From assembly GCA_947044405.1 (NCBI GenBank), contig CAMRHE010000017.1:10756001-10820000 (forward strand): a stretch of DNA of 64,000 bases. Direction: 5' to 3'. Below the pieces are notes generated by a model, which worked only from the letters and a program-made list of their open reading frames with translations, was not told where the DNA came from and ran no database searches. This document shows positions 32,880 through 43,870 of this stretch, one piece after another. This DNA comes from Leptodactylus fallax (Eukaryota > Chordata > Amphibia > Anura > Leptodactylidae). The position numbers and the translations under genes are program-made. The stretch's first letter is position 1, and each line of letters begins with the position of its first letter.

Positions 32880-33100
32880 CAGGACTAATTTATTTAGATG
32901 TAGAAAACGGCAGTCTTAATAAATTCCCCCCACTATCACCGCTGTCCCCATTAGGGAATCACAAACTAAATTCCCTATCAGTATGTCTGTAGAGTGTGGG
33001 AGGAAACCGAAGTACCAGGAGAAAACCCACGCAAACAGGAGGAGAACATACAAACTCCTTATAGATGTTGTCCTTGCTCAAATAAGAAACTACGACCCCA
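32880..33100. repeat. R7 end plus a vertebrate dispersed repeat ('gaggaaaccgaagtacc')
   Basis: 32900-32935 has the R7 end GGCAGTCTTAATAAATTCCC. From 32995 the sequence GTGGGAGGAAACCGAAGTAC, GAGAAAACCCACGCAAACAG and GGAGAACATACAAACTCC follows. I recognise this phrase as a repeat widespread in fish and amphibian genomes but cannot name its family with certainty. The 66-codon frame on it is not a gene. Confidence 0.6.
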
Positions 33101-33344
33101 GACCTGATTTTTCTATAATATATGAGTCAGAAAACACAGGAAGAGTAAGAGAATTTATTTTTAAAGTTTATAATAATCCGTGAATGGAATAAATCCTCAC
33201 GGTGTCTCTAGCCTGGTAGATCAGAATGTCTGCTTAATGTACATTTTTATGTTGCTGAAGATGATGGAAATCCGGTGAAGATTTTCTTGTTCTCATGAAG
33301 TTCTGCCATCATCATGATCTAGTGGAAGTCGTGGTGGTCTTACA
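33101..33344. other. Unassigned spacer
   Basis: Nothing recognised. Confidence 0.35.
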
Positions 33345-33905
33345 TGTCTTACTGTAATATCCTCCTGTCCCAGCAGGACAGAATTGCCCTACAGAATCCT
33401 GATGGCTGGGCCTCTACTTCTGTCTTGTTGCGGTTCCTCTGGACACATTTTGGGATCCACCACTTTCTTTGTGGTGTAGATGAATCCTTGGCCGGCCATG
33501 CTTCCTTCACATGTCGTCTCTCGCAGATGTTATCACTGCCCTCCTCTTCCTCATACTGATATCAAGACTGAAGGGGCTGTGTAATGTTCTTACTCCTCTG
33601 GTGGTTTCTGTCCTGCTGTTGATACTTTTTTGGAAACATTTTGGAACCCATTTTCTCTGAGGTATCACAGGGTCTGCACTCGGTCAAGTCTCCTTCATAC
33701 AATGTCCTAAAGGAGGTTCCATTGTCTCCTCAATGTCCTCATTTACTTTCTCTACCTCCAAGACTTTCTCTTCCGCAACGATTTTATTATCAGTCCAGTC
33801 TTGGGACGTTCTCAACACTCTGATGTTTACTGCGATCTCCTCTATTTCCTCCTCCATCTTATCTTTCTCCTCTATAAATATGGTCTCCAGGAAAAGGTCT
33901 GAACA
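33345..33905 (-). pseudogene. Coding-like relic with an internal ~190 bp duplication, unidentified
   Basis: On the minus strand, 33905 to about 33678 stays open for about 75 codons. The composition is rich in Glu, Lys and Val and resembles a coiled coil (KDKMEEEIEEIAVNIRVLRT, then IVAEEKVLEVEKVNEDIEE). It closes at a TGA. In shifted frames the sequence goes on to IPQRKWVPKCFQKS and, about 190 bp further, TPQRKWWIPKCVQRNRNKTE. The two segments therefore duplicate each other as protein and as DNA (near 33449 and 33639). The frame is broken between copies and no good splice acceptor precedes it. It could be a decayed exon, a retrocopy or part of an unknown element. I do not recognise the family. 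Confidence 0.35.
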
Positions 33906-34924
33906 CTGAATTCTTGCTTACCCCCAAGGAATACCCCCTATCCCATGCTACAGGCTCCTGTATGAAGGATTGGAGGGGACGAAAGGTTACAGATTTTGCA
34001 ACAGGAACCAGAATCTTCAAGGTATGCGTCCAACTCCTAAGTTGGGTGGAAGGCCCAACAAGCCTAGGAGATGTCTCTTTGGATCTTAGTCCTAAATTAT
34101 GTGTCTCATACAAAAACGTAATTGGCGGCTAATCTATCCTTTAATGCTATATTTATAAATGTAAATACATGCACATAGAATGGAATTACCCTTTAATAAG
34201 TTTAAGAAATGCATAGCGTGAGTAACGAAAAAGTCTCGCTAAAGTCAATATTTGATGATATATTTTGCATGCTCAGACAGTGATGAAGTTCAGATAAAGT
34301 CGTGAATTTAAGCAGCGCTGTCCTGTAAATGAATATATTGTCATGGGCCACTTGAATATTAAAATAATATTTCACAGTTCTGGCATATAAAATTACCCCA
34401 GAGCAAAACAGGTATGATTATGGTAATGCCGATGATTATTATAATGTATTTCCCCTGTTGAGCGCAGTCAGGTTTTCAGCTGTGTTGCAGATTGTCTTTT
34501 ATTCAATTCAGTTTGTAGATTTGCATTCCCCAGTTGCTTCGACATGCACGTTGACTTCAGAAATGCTGGTTTTGAGCTCTGTTACAACCTTTTTTATTTT
34601 TTTTTTCCGGCTCCTGATTGCAATCTTAGTGTAAGTTCACCTTGGACTCGCTCTGAAGAATATATTACAGAGTCGCATAAATAATCACGCCTTTGGGCCA
34701 ATTTCAGAGGGCTGTAATTTGGCACTTTTTAGCCTCAAGACCCAAACTTACCAAAGAAACCTATCAGTACCTTGGAGATCTAACCTTCATATTCTGAGGC
34801 TGCAAACAGTAGAGCATTGATACCCAACCAACAGTTCAAGGACAACGTGCAGCCACCCAAATATTGGAGGGTGTTTTTTAAGATAATGGAACTATTCATT
34901 TCTATACAATCCCACCTGACGACA
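33906..34924. other. Single-copy DNA, possible conserved non-coding element (34190-34620)
   Basis: No gene. 34190-34620 is repeat-free with GTAGATTTGCATTCCCC, TTGAATATTAAAATAATATT and TTCAATTCAGTTTG-type AT-rich motifs, typical of developmental enhancers by appearance only. A 72-codon + frame at 33914-34132 has no family. Confidence 0.3.
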
Positions 34925-35115
34925 AAGAGTATCATTCTGCATTAAGACCCAATTAAACAGAGCAATTTAATCGGCATTTGTCGGAGACGAACGCTCATGC
35001 AAGTACTTGTAACCGATAATCAGTCTATGAACGATAACAATTACTTTTTAATCAAATGATCTGTTGATTTCGATAGAAAATTATTGTCATTGCCGATCTG
35101 AATTAAAAAATTTAA
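34925..35115. repeat. R10 interspersed element
   Basis: AAACAGAGCAATTTAATCGG, GACGAACGCTCATGC, GTAACCGATAATCAG. Shares style and phrases with 9841-10065. Confidence 0.45.
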
Positions 35116-35199
35116 ATATTCTACAAGTTCTGCCTTGTTTTCATATGGAAAGTATAGTGAACACAATATGAGAATGGGTTTCTTTGGGCCCAACAGAGT

Positions 35200-35395
35200 G
35201 CTTGATTCTAGGCTGGCTACATACATAAGACCGCTGTTGGATAAAGGAGCTGAGAACTATTGCTCCCGACCTCATCCTCCCATACACTCAGCTAAACTTT
35301 TCTGTATTTTGGAGGAGAGGGGAGTAAGTCATCGCCAGACACCTCTAGTGGCAACTTATCACCTCAAGAACAAAAAGGGCTCACCCTCCATCTAT
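35200..35395. repeat. R8 interspersed element
   Basis: R8 copies share a 'gccagacacctctggtg...cttatc' block. Here it is GCCAGACACCTCTAGTGGC followed by AACTTATCACC and ACAAAAAGG. Relatives are at 46500-46620 and 54895-55010, and partly at 40085-40340. Non-coding. Confidence 0.55.
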
Positions 35396-35537
35396 ATAAA
35401 ACAAGTATACATCTTCTTTTAGTTGCATTGCAATCTTTGTTTTTGTCTTTGTAGACACAAGACATATCAATAGTAAGATCTAAGGTTGGCTCTGACCTAT
35501 AACATAAGAACTAGACTCTAGTGGTACAGGATTAGCT
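35396..35537. other. Unassigned spacer
   Basis: Nothing recognised. Confidence 0.35.
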
Positions 35538-35777
35538 CCAAATGGGGTTGTCTTCTACAGGACCATTGGGGTCCATTATTGTATCAGAGCCTTGGTTCAC
35601 CAAAGGACTCATCCTCACCAAATGGGGTTGTCTTTTACAGGACCATTGGGGTCCATTATTGTATAAGAGCCTTGGTTCACCAAAGGATCCATCCTCACCA
35701 AATGGGGTTGTCTTCTACAAACACTGGGACCCATTATTATAACAGAGCCTTGGTTCACCAAAGGATCCTCTGGTGGA
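35538..35777. repeat. 80 bp tandem repeat, three copies
   Basis: Units start at 35538, 35618 and 35698 with CCAAATGGGGTTGTCTT and share GAGCCTTGGTTCACCAAAGG. Copies 1 and 2 are nearly identical; copy 3 has more changes. The 66- and 85-codon frames through it are repeat translations. Confidence 0.95.
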
Positions 35778-36728
35778 TCATTCTGACCCTAGATGTAGAT
35801 ATTGGTTATAAAGCTTTATCCATTGCCTTTAAGTAAATTTACTGGGTGTGCCCCACACACCATGGATGAATCCTCACCAGATAATATGTGTCTTGTATAT
35901 GGTATTCTCTGCACCTTTAAATTCACTGTCAAAAATGATGGTTAATAAAGTAGAATTTTCCATCTGATAACTGTCTAGAATATCTCCTGTCTTCCTTATT
36001 CTTATATACCTGCTCACGAAACATCTCAAGACGCTCTATACCAGACGCTTTAGATGGGCTCAGACAAAACATCAGAAAAACATTTGCTTTGAAGGTAACC
36101 TTTGTTTGGAAATACCATCCACCTTCTGAGTATTTTCTACATTAGACAAAACGTGCTATAAACAAAAGACAGACATTCGTGCAATTAGTTCCCAATCCAG
36201 CTGCATCCGTGGCGGAAAATGCATGCTAAGGGAATTCTCGAAGACCAAGACTGGAAACACTTCCATTTTCAATTCCTTTTCCATACTGAATTTAACCATT
36301 AAATCACCCAGAGGTGTTTGGGTTTCTTGAGTGCTCTCAGTTCTGGTGTTCGGCAGCTTCTGGCAATAGAAGGGTTAAGCTCTCAATGCCATGTGAGCAG
36401 GAATAGCTTACAGCTTATTACCACAACATTCTTAAATGGGGCTGCATTTGGGTTTGATTATGATGAATTGACTGGTGCAGTCTGCGTAGATCCAGTATGT
36501 CTTACTTATGTTGTCTTTTGGCCACCTCAATTGCATGCCTGGTAATTAGGCCTGTGCGATTTTATTATACAATCCTCGGTGGCTCAAGCAGAACGTTCCA
36601 TCATAGCACAGACACTATATGAAGATCTATGATGTTCGCTAAACCGTATCAGTGAATGGAACACATTTTTCCAGACAGCATTTATATAGTTTTATATCGC
36701 ACTAAGAAACATATGTACGATTTGGAAA

Positions 36729-36731
<3 letters not shown>
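35778..36731. other. Unassigned DNA
   Basis: No gene or repeat recognised. A 75-codon frame at 36318-36545 lacks support. Confidence 0.35.

Positions 36732-36762
<31 letters not shown>
36732..36762. repeat. (TA)n microsatellite
   Basis: TA run just before the GATA cluster. Confidence 0.95.
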
Positions 36763-36763
<1 letters not shown>

Positions 36764-36773
36764 TGACTAGATG

Positions 36774-36858
36774 AAGATAGATAGATAGATAGAAATAGAT
36801 AGATGCATAGATCAATAGGTAATTACATGTAGAAGTAGAGAGATAGAGACAAACAGAT

Positions 36859-36907
<49 letters not shown>

Positions 36908-37033
36908 GAAGAGATAGATAATTATATATATAGACAACAGATAGAAAGAAAGAAAGATGGATAGATGCAAAGAATATAGATTGATAACATAGATAAATAG
37001 CAGATGAATAGATACAGATAGACAGACAAACAA

Positions 37034-37081
<48 letters not shown>

Positions 37082-37084
37082 ATG
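36774..37084. repeat. (GATA)n microsatellite cluster
   Basis: GATA runs at 36776-36792, 36860-36907 and 37036-37081 with degenerate GATA/GAAA/GACA in between. The minus-strand frame (IYLSIYLS) is not a gene. Confidence 0.97.
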
Positions 37085-37320
37085 AGTAGAGTCTCTTTAG
37101 ACTCCAGGGTATAATAGGTTCCTTAACCTCTTCTGGACTTCCTTGTGGTGTCTCCGGATCCTCTTCTGGGTGACGTCATGCACCCAGAGCTCACCATTGA
37201 GGCCTGCAATTGGGCAGTCACATGGGGTGCACCGAGCATCATGTTCGAAAATGAATCTTTGGGCCGAACCATCCGAACTCATAGCAAAACAAATCTTCAG
37301 AGGTTCACCCACCTCTTATC
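37085..37320. repeat. R4 element, partial
   Basis: TCTTTAGACTCCAGGGTATAATAGG, CCTCTTCTGGACTTCC, GGGTGACGTCATGCACCCAG, and the right end AACAAATCTTCAGAGGTTCACCCACCTCT. The left end is lost in the GATA array. Confidence 0.65.
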
Positions 37321-37865
37321 ATGGGCCATGCCCAGCATATACAGTCATTATTATACAATTCAGGTATGTTGGGGGTGCTATCTACTTAAGGAAAATGTCA
37401 AGAAGGTGTGAGGAGTCTTATAGGTCATGCAGTGCTCCTCTTGGAAAAGGGTATGTAAATTAACTCTCTTTTCGGAATAAAGAAAGCCGCCTGTTAGAAG
37501 GTAACAATCCTATAAGTCAATATCTGACCCTTTAACCAGGCCTTGGAACATGACTTGGATGTAAGCCAAACCAGATGCTCAAGGCATTATGGGAAAAGGA
37601 GCTGGGAAGCTCAAGCACCCTCTGTTGGATGTAACAAATCCACAAGGAAAGAGATTTCCTTCCCTAAACCAGATGCTCACTGCAGACAGCTGCTTCAGGG
37701 GGATTGTCCTTCATCATTGCAGAGCTGGTTGGTTGGATTAGAGACCTCAGGAGGAAAATTGGGAGGCACTGTCTCTCCTTAGGGTTGAGGTGTATACAGT
37801 ATACTGGAGGCTGTTGCTATATTCTATATTTATCAGTATTGTATTATAGTATATTAGTAGTATTA
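37321..37865. repeat. Mixed dispersed-repeat remnants
   Basis: 37440-37540 (GTAAATTAACTCTCTTTTCG, CCTGTTAGAAGGTAAC) and 37670-37730 (CACTGCAGACAGCTGCTTCA, GGGATTGTCCTTCATC) look like parts of a dispersed element. The latter resembles, in complement, the GAGGAGCAATAACCC-type sequence in the 43 kb array. Boundaries are unclear. The 79-codon frame is rejected. Confidence 0.4.
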
Positions 37866-37925
37866 TAGTTATATATGTTGTAGTTGGGCAGCAGCTGGAG
37901 AGCCCACAGGTTGGAGACCTCAGCT
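37866..37925. repeat. Diverged copy of the 31.2 kb dispersed repeat
   Basis: TGTTGTAGTTGGGCAGCAGC with GAGAGCCCACAGGTTGGAGACC. The THAP11-like core is mutated here. Confidence 0.5.
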
Positions 37926-38669
37926 CTTAATTTCCACTTGATCGTTGCTTGCGTTCCTAACAAATTTTGCAGACTCCTAAATCTTTCAATGTGCTATAAA
38001 ATCCATTTCCACTGTAAGTAACCCGAGAAGTAGGAAGTCATTAAGACTGTGGCAGATGGAGATTTATTTCATATGCTGTTTCCTCTTTATGTTTGACCCG
38101 ATACATGCTCAGTATTTCCGCCGATATATTATAGCCATAACCCCTTGTCTTTATCCTTCAGCTTTGGTGGGACCACCTGAGCTGTGCCCCCCCACTCCCA
38201 TATAAAAGTCCCATATAAATTGATGCTGTGCTAGCTACATTCAAGATTACAAGTTTGGTTATTGCTTTGTAGCAATTGTCATCAGAATAATGCCTATTGA
38301 CAATGGGTTGGCGGAAGAGGTGTCTTTCCAATGTTCAAATTTCTCTGTGCCCTCTGTCTTTTTGCTTTTTATGGACCCTGTGGTCAGGGTATGGGGGAAG
38401 GATGAATAATCCAGTCCATTCCCATTGACCATTATCTTTCGGCACAAACCAGCACCCTTGTCTTTAACAGGAGATTACTTTGAAAGTGGCTCCAGTAATT
38501 GGCATTGGGGTACAGAAATCACAGTCACACCCATGCCTTGATGCCTGAAACTAGCCACATACACTTGATTCATTTTGGCCAATCTCACTAATTTCAGTGG
38601 GACTATCTGACCATCTATTGTGTTCAGGGACCTCTTGACTCTGTCCTGATGTAAAATATCAAAATAGAG
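37926..38669. other. Single-copy DNA
   Basis: 37930-38110 is repeat-free and evenly composed, a possible conserved segment. The 62-codon minus frame at 38259-38447 has no family. Confidence 0.3.
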
Positions 38670-38970
38670 AAGGTTTGAGCAATTGTTCTTAAAGAAGAGC
38701 TGTCACCATCATTTAGCCATTAAGACTCTCATCAGTGACTGACAGGGCATGTCACCTCTTCTCTAAAATATGTAAGGGACGTCTCCATTCTTAGAAAAAG
38801 AACTTTTATCTCATATATATTTTAGGTTTTTGAACTCAAAAGGGTGTGCAGAAAGTCAAGTTCTCCATGCCTCATCCCATCCCATCCACTGTGATGGACC
38901 TCCTCTTGCCTCTTTGACATCTTCGCTATGGCTCGCGCAGAATGATGGATAAGTGAGTGTTCAACCATCA
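38670..38970. repeat. Possible dispersed repeat beginning AAAGAAGAGCTGTCACC
   Basis: The AAGAGCTGTCACCATCA start and the long mixed block up to the GAATGATGGATAAGTG stretch look like a familiar anuran repeat style. No second copy lies in this window, so boundaries and identity are uncertain. Confidence 0.3.
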
Positions 38971-40084
38971 TCTATTTAATGGGTAGGTGCCAGTCTATGG
39001 ATCATGAAAGTCACAGAGTTGCATTAACCTACAATGGGATGGTCTCCATAAATTGCACCTTGACCTTTATGGCACCCATGGTGGCCATCTACTATCATTC
39101 CCGTCCCTGAAGGGAAAGGTTAGAAGAACAAACCGTGGTACCTCCTGTCTTGGGAAGAGAGAATCTGATAGCGTGTCATATCCAAATTATGGGATGCCCA
39201 CAAAGATTGCAACCATCCTTCACTAAGACACCACCCTGACCTTGTTGGCTCACTTATAATATTTTACGTCTTATTCTTCTAAATGACGTTGACTCTTTTC
39301 TATAATTTGGAAGGCATTAAGCTTTTTATTTAATTACACCAATTTTCATATTACATGTCCTCACAAGCCGACGAACACATGTCCTTCCCTCTATTCAACC
39401 ACTTTGTCCTTCCTATAACATTCTGACAAGCTCTCAAATCTTAAACAACCATCAATCTTACCCGGGAGCATGTTGACTTTAAGGAAATCAATTAAAAATC
39501 CTAAGTAGTATATAAACAGCAGATCCGAACTGCTAAAACCATCTGAATTCATGTCACAGAACGGATTCACCTCTTGCCCCTCTTGTACTAGAATTCCCAG
39601 GAATGTCAAACGCAGCCAGCTGTTTGTAGAAGGGGAAAAAAAAATCACTCCGGGATTTCATTTCCACCAGAGTAACCTAGAAGTGTTTTCTGATGTAATC
39701 TCGGGCTATGCTAGGCATTTTGAGAAATATTCATAGACATTCTTGTGAATTTTTTATGTCGTTTATTTTATGTGCAGCTGAAGCCCCGGCTGATTATCTT
39801 AGGAGACAGTTTTTGTCCTAAACAAAGACATATATTACTACAGTATTAAGCACAAGAGACCCGGGAGAAGGCGCTCCGAGAGAAATCTTAGGGCAATTTC
39901 CTGGCCCCATATTTTAGATGTTATTAAGGCAATCAAAGCTTAGCAGGGGAGACACAGAAAGAATAACAGAACCATGAGGGATGGCAACAATTGAAGGGAA
40001 AAATTATAATATTTTACAGTGTTTATCTTGGAAAATGCAATATTTGGAAATTAGGTTACCATTCCTTTGTGAGAACTGAAATAC
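38971..40084. other. Single-copy DNA, possible conserved block (39290-39780)
   Basis: Repeat-free, with AT-rich motifs (TTTTATTTAATTACACC, GGAAATCAATTAAAAATCC). The frames 39391-39648 (-) and 39551-39736 (+) overlap each other and lack families. Confidence 0.3.
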
Positions 40085-40570
40085 CGGGTGCACATAATCA
40101 TAAAACATCTGCAAGAACCCAGGGTTCCCTGGATCCACCAGAAGGAATGTGCCTATAGGTGGCCATACACTATCAAAAGCTGTTGGCCAACACTAAGTCG
40201 ATCAATATCTATCCTTCTCGACCTCCTATCCACAAGGAAAACGAAATATGCTATTGCCAAACTCCTTCGGTGAAAACTTATCTTCCTTGGAAACAATGGA
40301 TAGGCAATGTTGAATTCTAACATTCTAAGAAGTCCTTGACCATGAATATTGCGGATCCCCAATGTCTTCCAATTATACAGCCAGTCATGTAATAGATCCC
40401 TGTTTATCATGTGATTAGACAAATGCGGAACGTGACCAGCGTAGGACCACCACCACAACTTGAATTGGCAAATGGATAGATTATGGGACAACCATCTCCT
40501 CTACAGAGGAATATTGTCAGTAAACAGTGGTATCCCCAAGTATTGTCAGAGGACCGATCCTCTTCTATGT
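40085..40570. repeat. R8-related interspersed element
   Basis: GTGGCCATACACTATCAAAAG, GTTGGCCAACACTAAGTCG, then AAAACTTATCTTCCTTGG and GGCAATGTTGAATTCTAAC are R8-type phrases. The 112-codon minus frame at 40153-40491 is a by-product. Confidence 0.45.
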
Positions 40571-41250
40571 ATATATTTCATAGTACGAAATCCTGATGAC
40601 AGCTCCTATTTACACTGTATAATTATGCTAAAGGCTAAAACTACTTTTCTATAAAGAAAACCAGATGTCTGGTGTATTGTAGCTATTATAGAGTTTGTGT
40701 TCTCCAACATCATTGTAGTTGATATACAATGTCAGATTTGACCTTTATGGCTTGGCTAACATCCTATAATGCTCGAATCTTTATTGAACTGCCGTATGAC
40801 AGATTATTTTATTTTTACACTAAATAGTGCCTCATATAAGCACTACATCTTACATGGTGCACTGCAGCAGATCATGTTCTTGCCACTCAATGAACCAGCA
40901 ATATGCAGTGTGCATAGGGCTCAAAATATGTCTACCATAGAGGCAGCCAATGTGCTTTTTATGGGGCTCTTGGAGAGAGGGACATAGTTCTAACTGATCC
41001 CATCCCTATGCTATTGGTCGAAGAGACCATGTGTAAGAATCACCTATACTAGTAACTGCGTTTAGCAAGCAAGGCGATAGGAAATTGGCCAAAAGGTCTT
41101 GGAAAGGGTGTGGAGTAAGGTATCCTGGTTGTCAGAAAGAAGCACCATAACTATGGGCCCAGTTTGATGTTTGCTCCAGGCCCCTTCACTCTTTGTACTG
41201 TTTATCACTCAATCATTTCAGCCACTGATATGAAGTTCCAGGTAAAGTCC
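40571..41250. other. Unassigned DNA
   Basis: Nothing recognised; a 72-codon + frame at 40769-40987 is without support. Confidence 0.35.
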
Positions 41251-41618
41251 ATCATAGATGGATAGACATTTTCATAGGCATAACCTTATGCTCCTGGGCC
41301 CCAGTACGAAATCTATGATTGGGACCCCACTGTCCATGTGCTATCTATAAAGGATTGTTCACACAGAGGAAATGGAACCGGTCTTCTACCTCAGAGTCCT
41401 ATCCAATTTCTGGCCCTGTGGATCCTGTGGCGATGAATTGAAGCAGAGCTCAATGGGGCTATTCAACGTGAGTCACGCTCCTTGGGTCCAGCGGCTGAAT
41501 CAGCTGTGAAATCCATAGAAAACCGAGTGTCCTGAAAATAGAAGCGTCCGTGACTACCTCCCATTGACAGGGCAGTTACGCTAAAAATTATGTTTTTCAT
41601 ATCTTGTCCTTGTAAAGT
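41251..41618. repeat. R9 fragment and spacer
   Basis: 41275-41345 has GGCATAACCTTATGCTCC, TGGGCCCCAGTACGAAATC and GGACCCCACTGTCC, matching R9 vocabulary. The remainder is unassigned. Confidence 0.4.
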
Positions 41619-42050
41619 TTAATACACCTGAAAGCTGATATATATGGTTCTGTATCAGTATCGGTGGATGATCACCTGTTATGTATTTCCCTCAGATCTT
41701 GCTCCGTGTCTGCTCTTTAGCTCAGCTCCTTTAGGGCAGGGTTGTGATGTGTGACTACAGCTTGTCTACAGTGCCTACAGGGAGGCTGATGTAGTCAGAG
41801 ACACCCTTCCTCATCACTGGTTGCAGCAGAGTAGTAGTTTGAACTAATCAGGTGGCAGGGGGTGTGTCTTAGACTACTTCAGCCTCCCTGTAGGCACTGT
41901 AGCTAAACTGTAGTGTTGGATCACATCTTTGTCCTTCAGCTACATTAAAAGCAACCAAGATCTGAAGAATATAAGTAGCAAGTAATCTCCTATGAGTACT
42001 GACTTACGTATCAGTATTGAGTTCCTGACTGGAGAGTCCCTTTAACAGAT
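41619..42050. repeat. Foldback element with ~55 bp inner arms
   Basis: CTACAGTGCCTACAGGGAGG and CTGATGTAGTC (41766-41800) pair with GACTACTTCAGCC and TCCCTGTAGGCACTGTAG (41871-41902). GACACCC/GGGTGTG closes the inner loop. Outer parts (CAGATCTTGC at 41693 and CAAGATCTG at about 41957; GTATCAGTAT at both sides) pair more loosely. It contains no coding frame. Confidence 0.65.
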
Positions 42051-42904
42051 TTTCTGTATCAAAGTACATCCCTGTGTCTTTATATCGTGCCTGTAACCAC
42101 GTCTGCTCCTCCATGTTTGTATTACCGCCTCATGTATTTATTTGTTTATATGATGTTCTCTTCTTTATTTTGAGGCCCCACATCCGGGTTTGCTAGAAAG
42201 CAAAGTATAACGTGAAGAAAAAATACCGTATGTCTATAGATCACATTACTGTGCTCCAAATATTTATGTTAGGGCCTTTAAGAGTCTTTTTTCATTACAA
42301 ATCACATTCTGCTGGCACTCATCAAAAACGTGATTTATCGATGGCGCATACAGTATTCGGGAACACGTCTTTAATAGACTGGGTGCATTTCATGTGTGAG
42401 GACACTTTTTCTTACTGTCAAGGCAGGTGGAAAAAGTGTGTAAACCGCATCACTAACTTAGCTTACATCGTGTACTCAGCAGCTTGGCACAATCTCTCCC
42501 AGAATTTTGACATATTTTGCTTAGTAAATCTCTCTCTACGTGCCGACAGAACAAACTTGGTCTTTACACGTAGAAAGCGTTGCTGCCGCTTACTGTATCT
42601 CTGACATGACACGTGGTGATTAGTGTGAAGTGTCCCTTGTAAAACTGATAGAAAATAAGTAGCTCTAAGCTTAAATGATAAAAGATCATAATCTTATTAA
42701 AGATGAGTGTTGGATGTAGACAGCCACTTTTTAACAATTATAAAAAGAAAATATTCCCCAAACCACAATGTATTTCCATTGCCGACAAAACACAAACCGA
42801 GAACAGCAGACAAGTTTGTCCAAGACCTATAGAGGCCACCGGAGAAGACATGTCCGGAAGTCCTATCCCATTTTTAGGAAAGAGGAGTATAGGATGAAGT
42901 GGGA
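42051..42904. other. Single-copy DNA with an unexplained 130-codon open frame
   Basis: The + frame 42212-42604 is the longest non-repeat frame in the window. It starts at MKKKYRMSIDHITVLQIF and has clustered Cys and basic residues near its end (TRRKRCCRLLYL). It has no known domain, no signal peptide and no clear promoter or splice context. The DNA looks single-copy and evenly composed, so this may be a conserved non-coding element with a chance frame. I do not call it a gene. Confidence 0.3.
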
Positions 42905-43870
42905 GTCTCACCTAGTCAACCAGTACTCTGCTTCTCATTGATAAGGAGCAATAATCCCAAAACTGCTGTCTGCAGATGGGTTCTCTCTCTCTCTTCCTTT
43001 TGGAGGAGATGTTATGGTTTGACATTAATCCCAGATCATGTCACTAGTTTTCTTGAAAATCAGGCATTGATCTATAGATCGCTACATTCCAAATGGTGGC
43101 ACTAGAGCAAGTTTTCCCCAAAAATGTTAGTAGAGAATGTATGGTCTGTAAGACTGCACACTGAAAGGTGGCCTGCAAAGGCAGTCTTCTCATGGAGATA
43201 TAGTATCCCACATCTATGGGCTATCATCTAGTGGCCAAGCTAACCAATACCCTGATTCTGACAGATGGAGGGCAATAACCCCAAAACAGCTTTCTCATTC
43301 ATTTCAAGGAGATGTTCTACTTTGGTATTAATCCCAGATCATGTCATTGGTTTTCTTGAAAATCAGGCATTGATCTATAGATAGCTACTTTCCAAAAGGT
43401 GGCACTAGAGCAATTTTTCCACCAAAATGTTAGTAGAGCATGTATGGGCTGTAAGACTCTACACAAAGAAAGGTGACCTGCAAAGGCAGTCTCCTTATGG
43501 AGACATAGTACCCCTTCCAACCCACATCTATGGGCTTTCACCTAGTGACCAAGCTAACCAATCTCCTGATTCTCACAGATGAGGAGCAATAACCCAAAAA
43601 TAGCTATCTCTTTCTTTTTAGAAGAGATGTTCTGGTTTGGTATTAGTCCCAGATCATGTCATTGATTTTCTTGACAATCAGACATTGATCTATAGGTAGC
43701 TACATTCCAATAGGTGATGCTAGAACAAGTTTTCCTTCTTCCATCAAGGAGAACTTATTTGCATATTCTTTCCCCCAAAAAGCAGAGGATATATGGTCTG
43801 TAAGACTCTGCATAACTAAAGGTTGTTAGCAAAGGCAATCTCCTTAATGAGACATAGTACCCATTCTGAT
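42905..43870. repeat. Tandem array of three ~303-315 bp units
   Basis: The block CCCAGATCATGTCA plus TTTTCTTGAAAATCAGGCAT starts at about 43031, 43334 and 43649, giving periods of 303 and 315. Each unit also carries GATCTATAGAT(C/A)GCTAC, GTTTTCCCC-type stretches, CTGTAAGACTCTGCA and CTCC/CTCATGGAGA(C/T)ATAGTA. Copy 3 is the most diverged and has an extra stretch at about 43740-43790. The ORFs across it are shadows. Confidence 0.9.
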
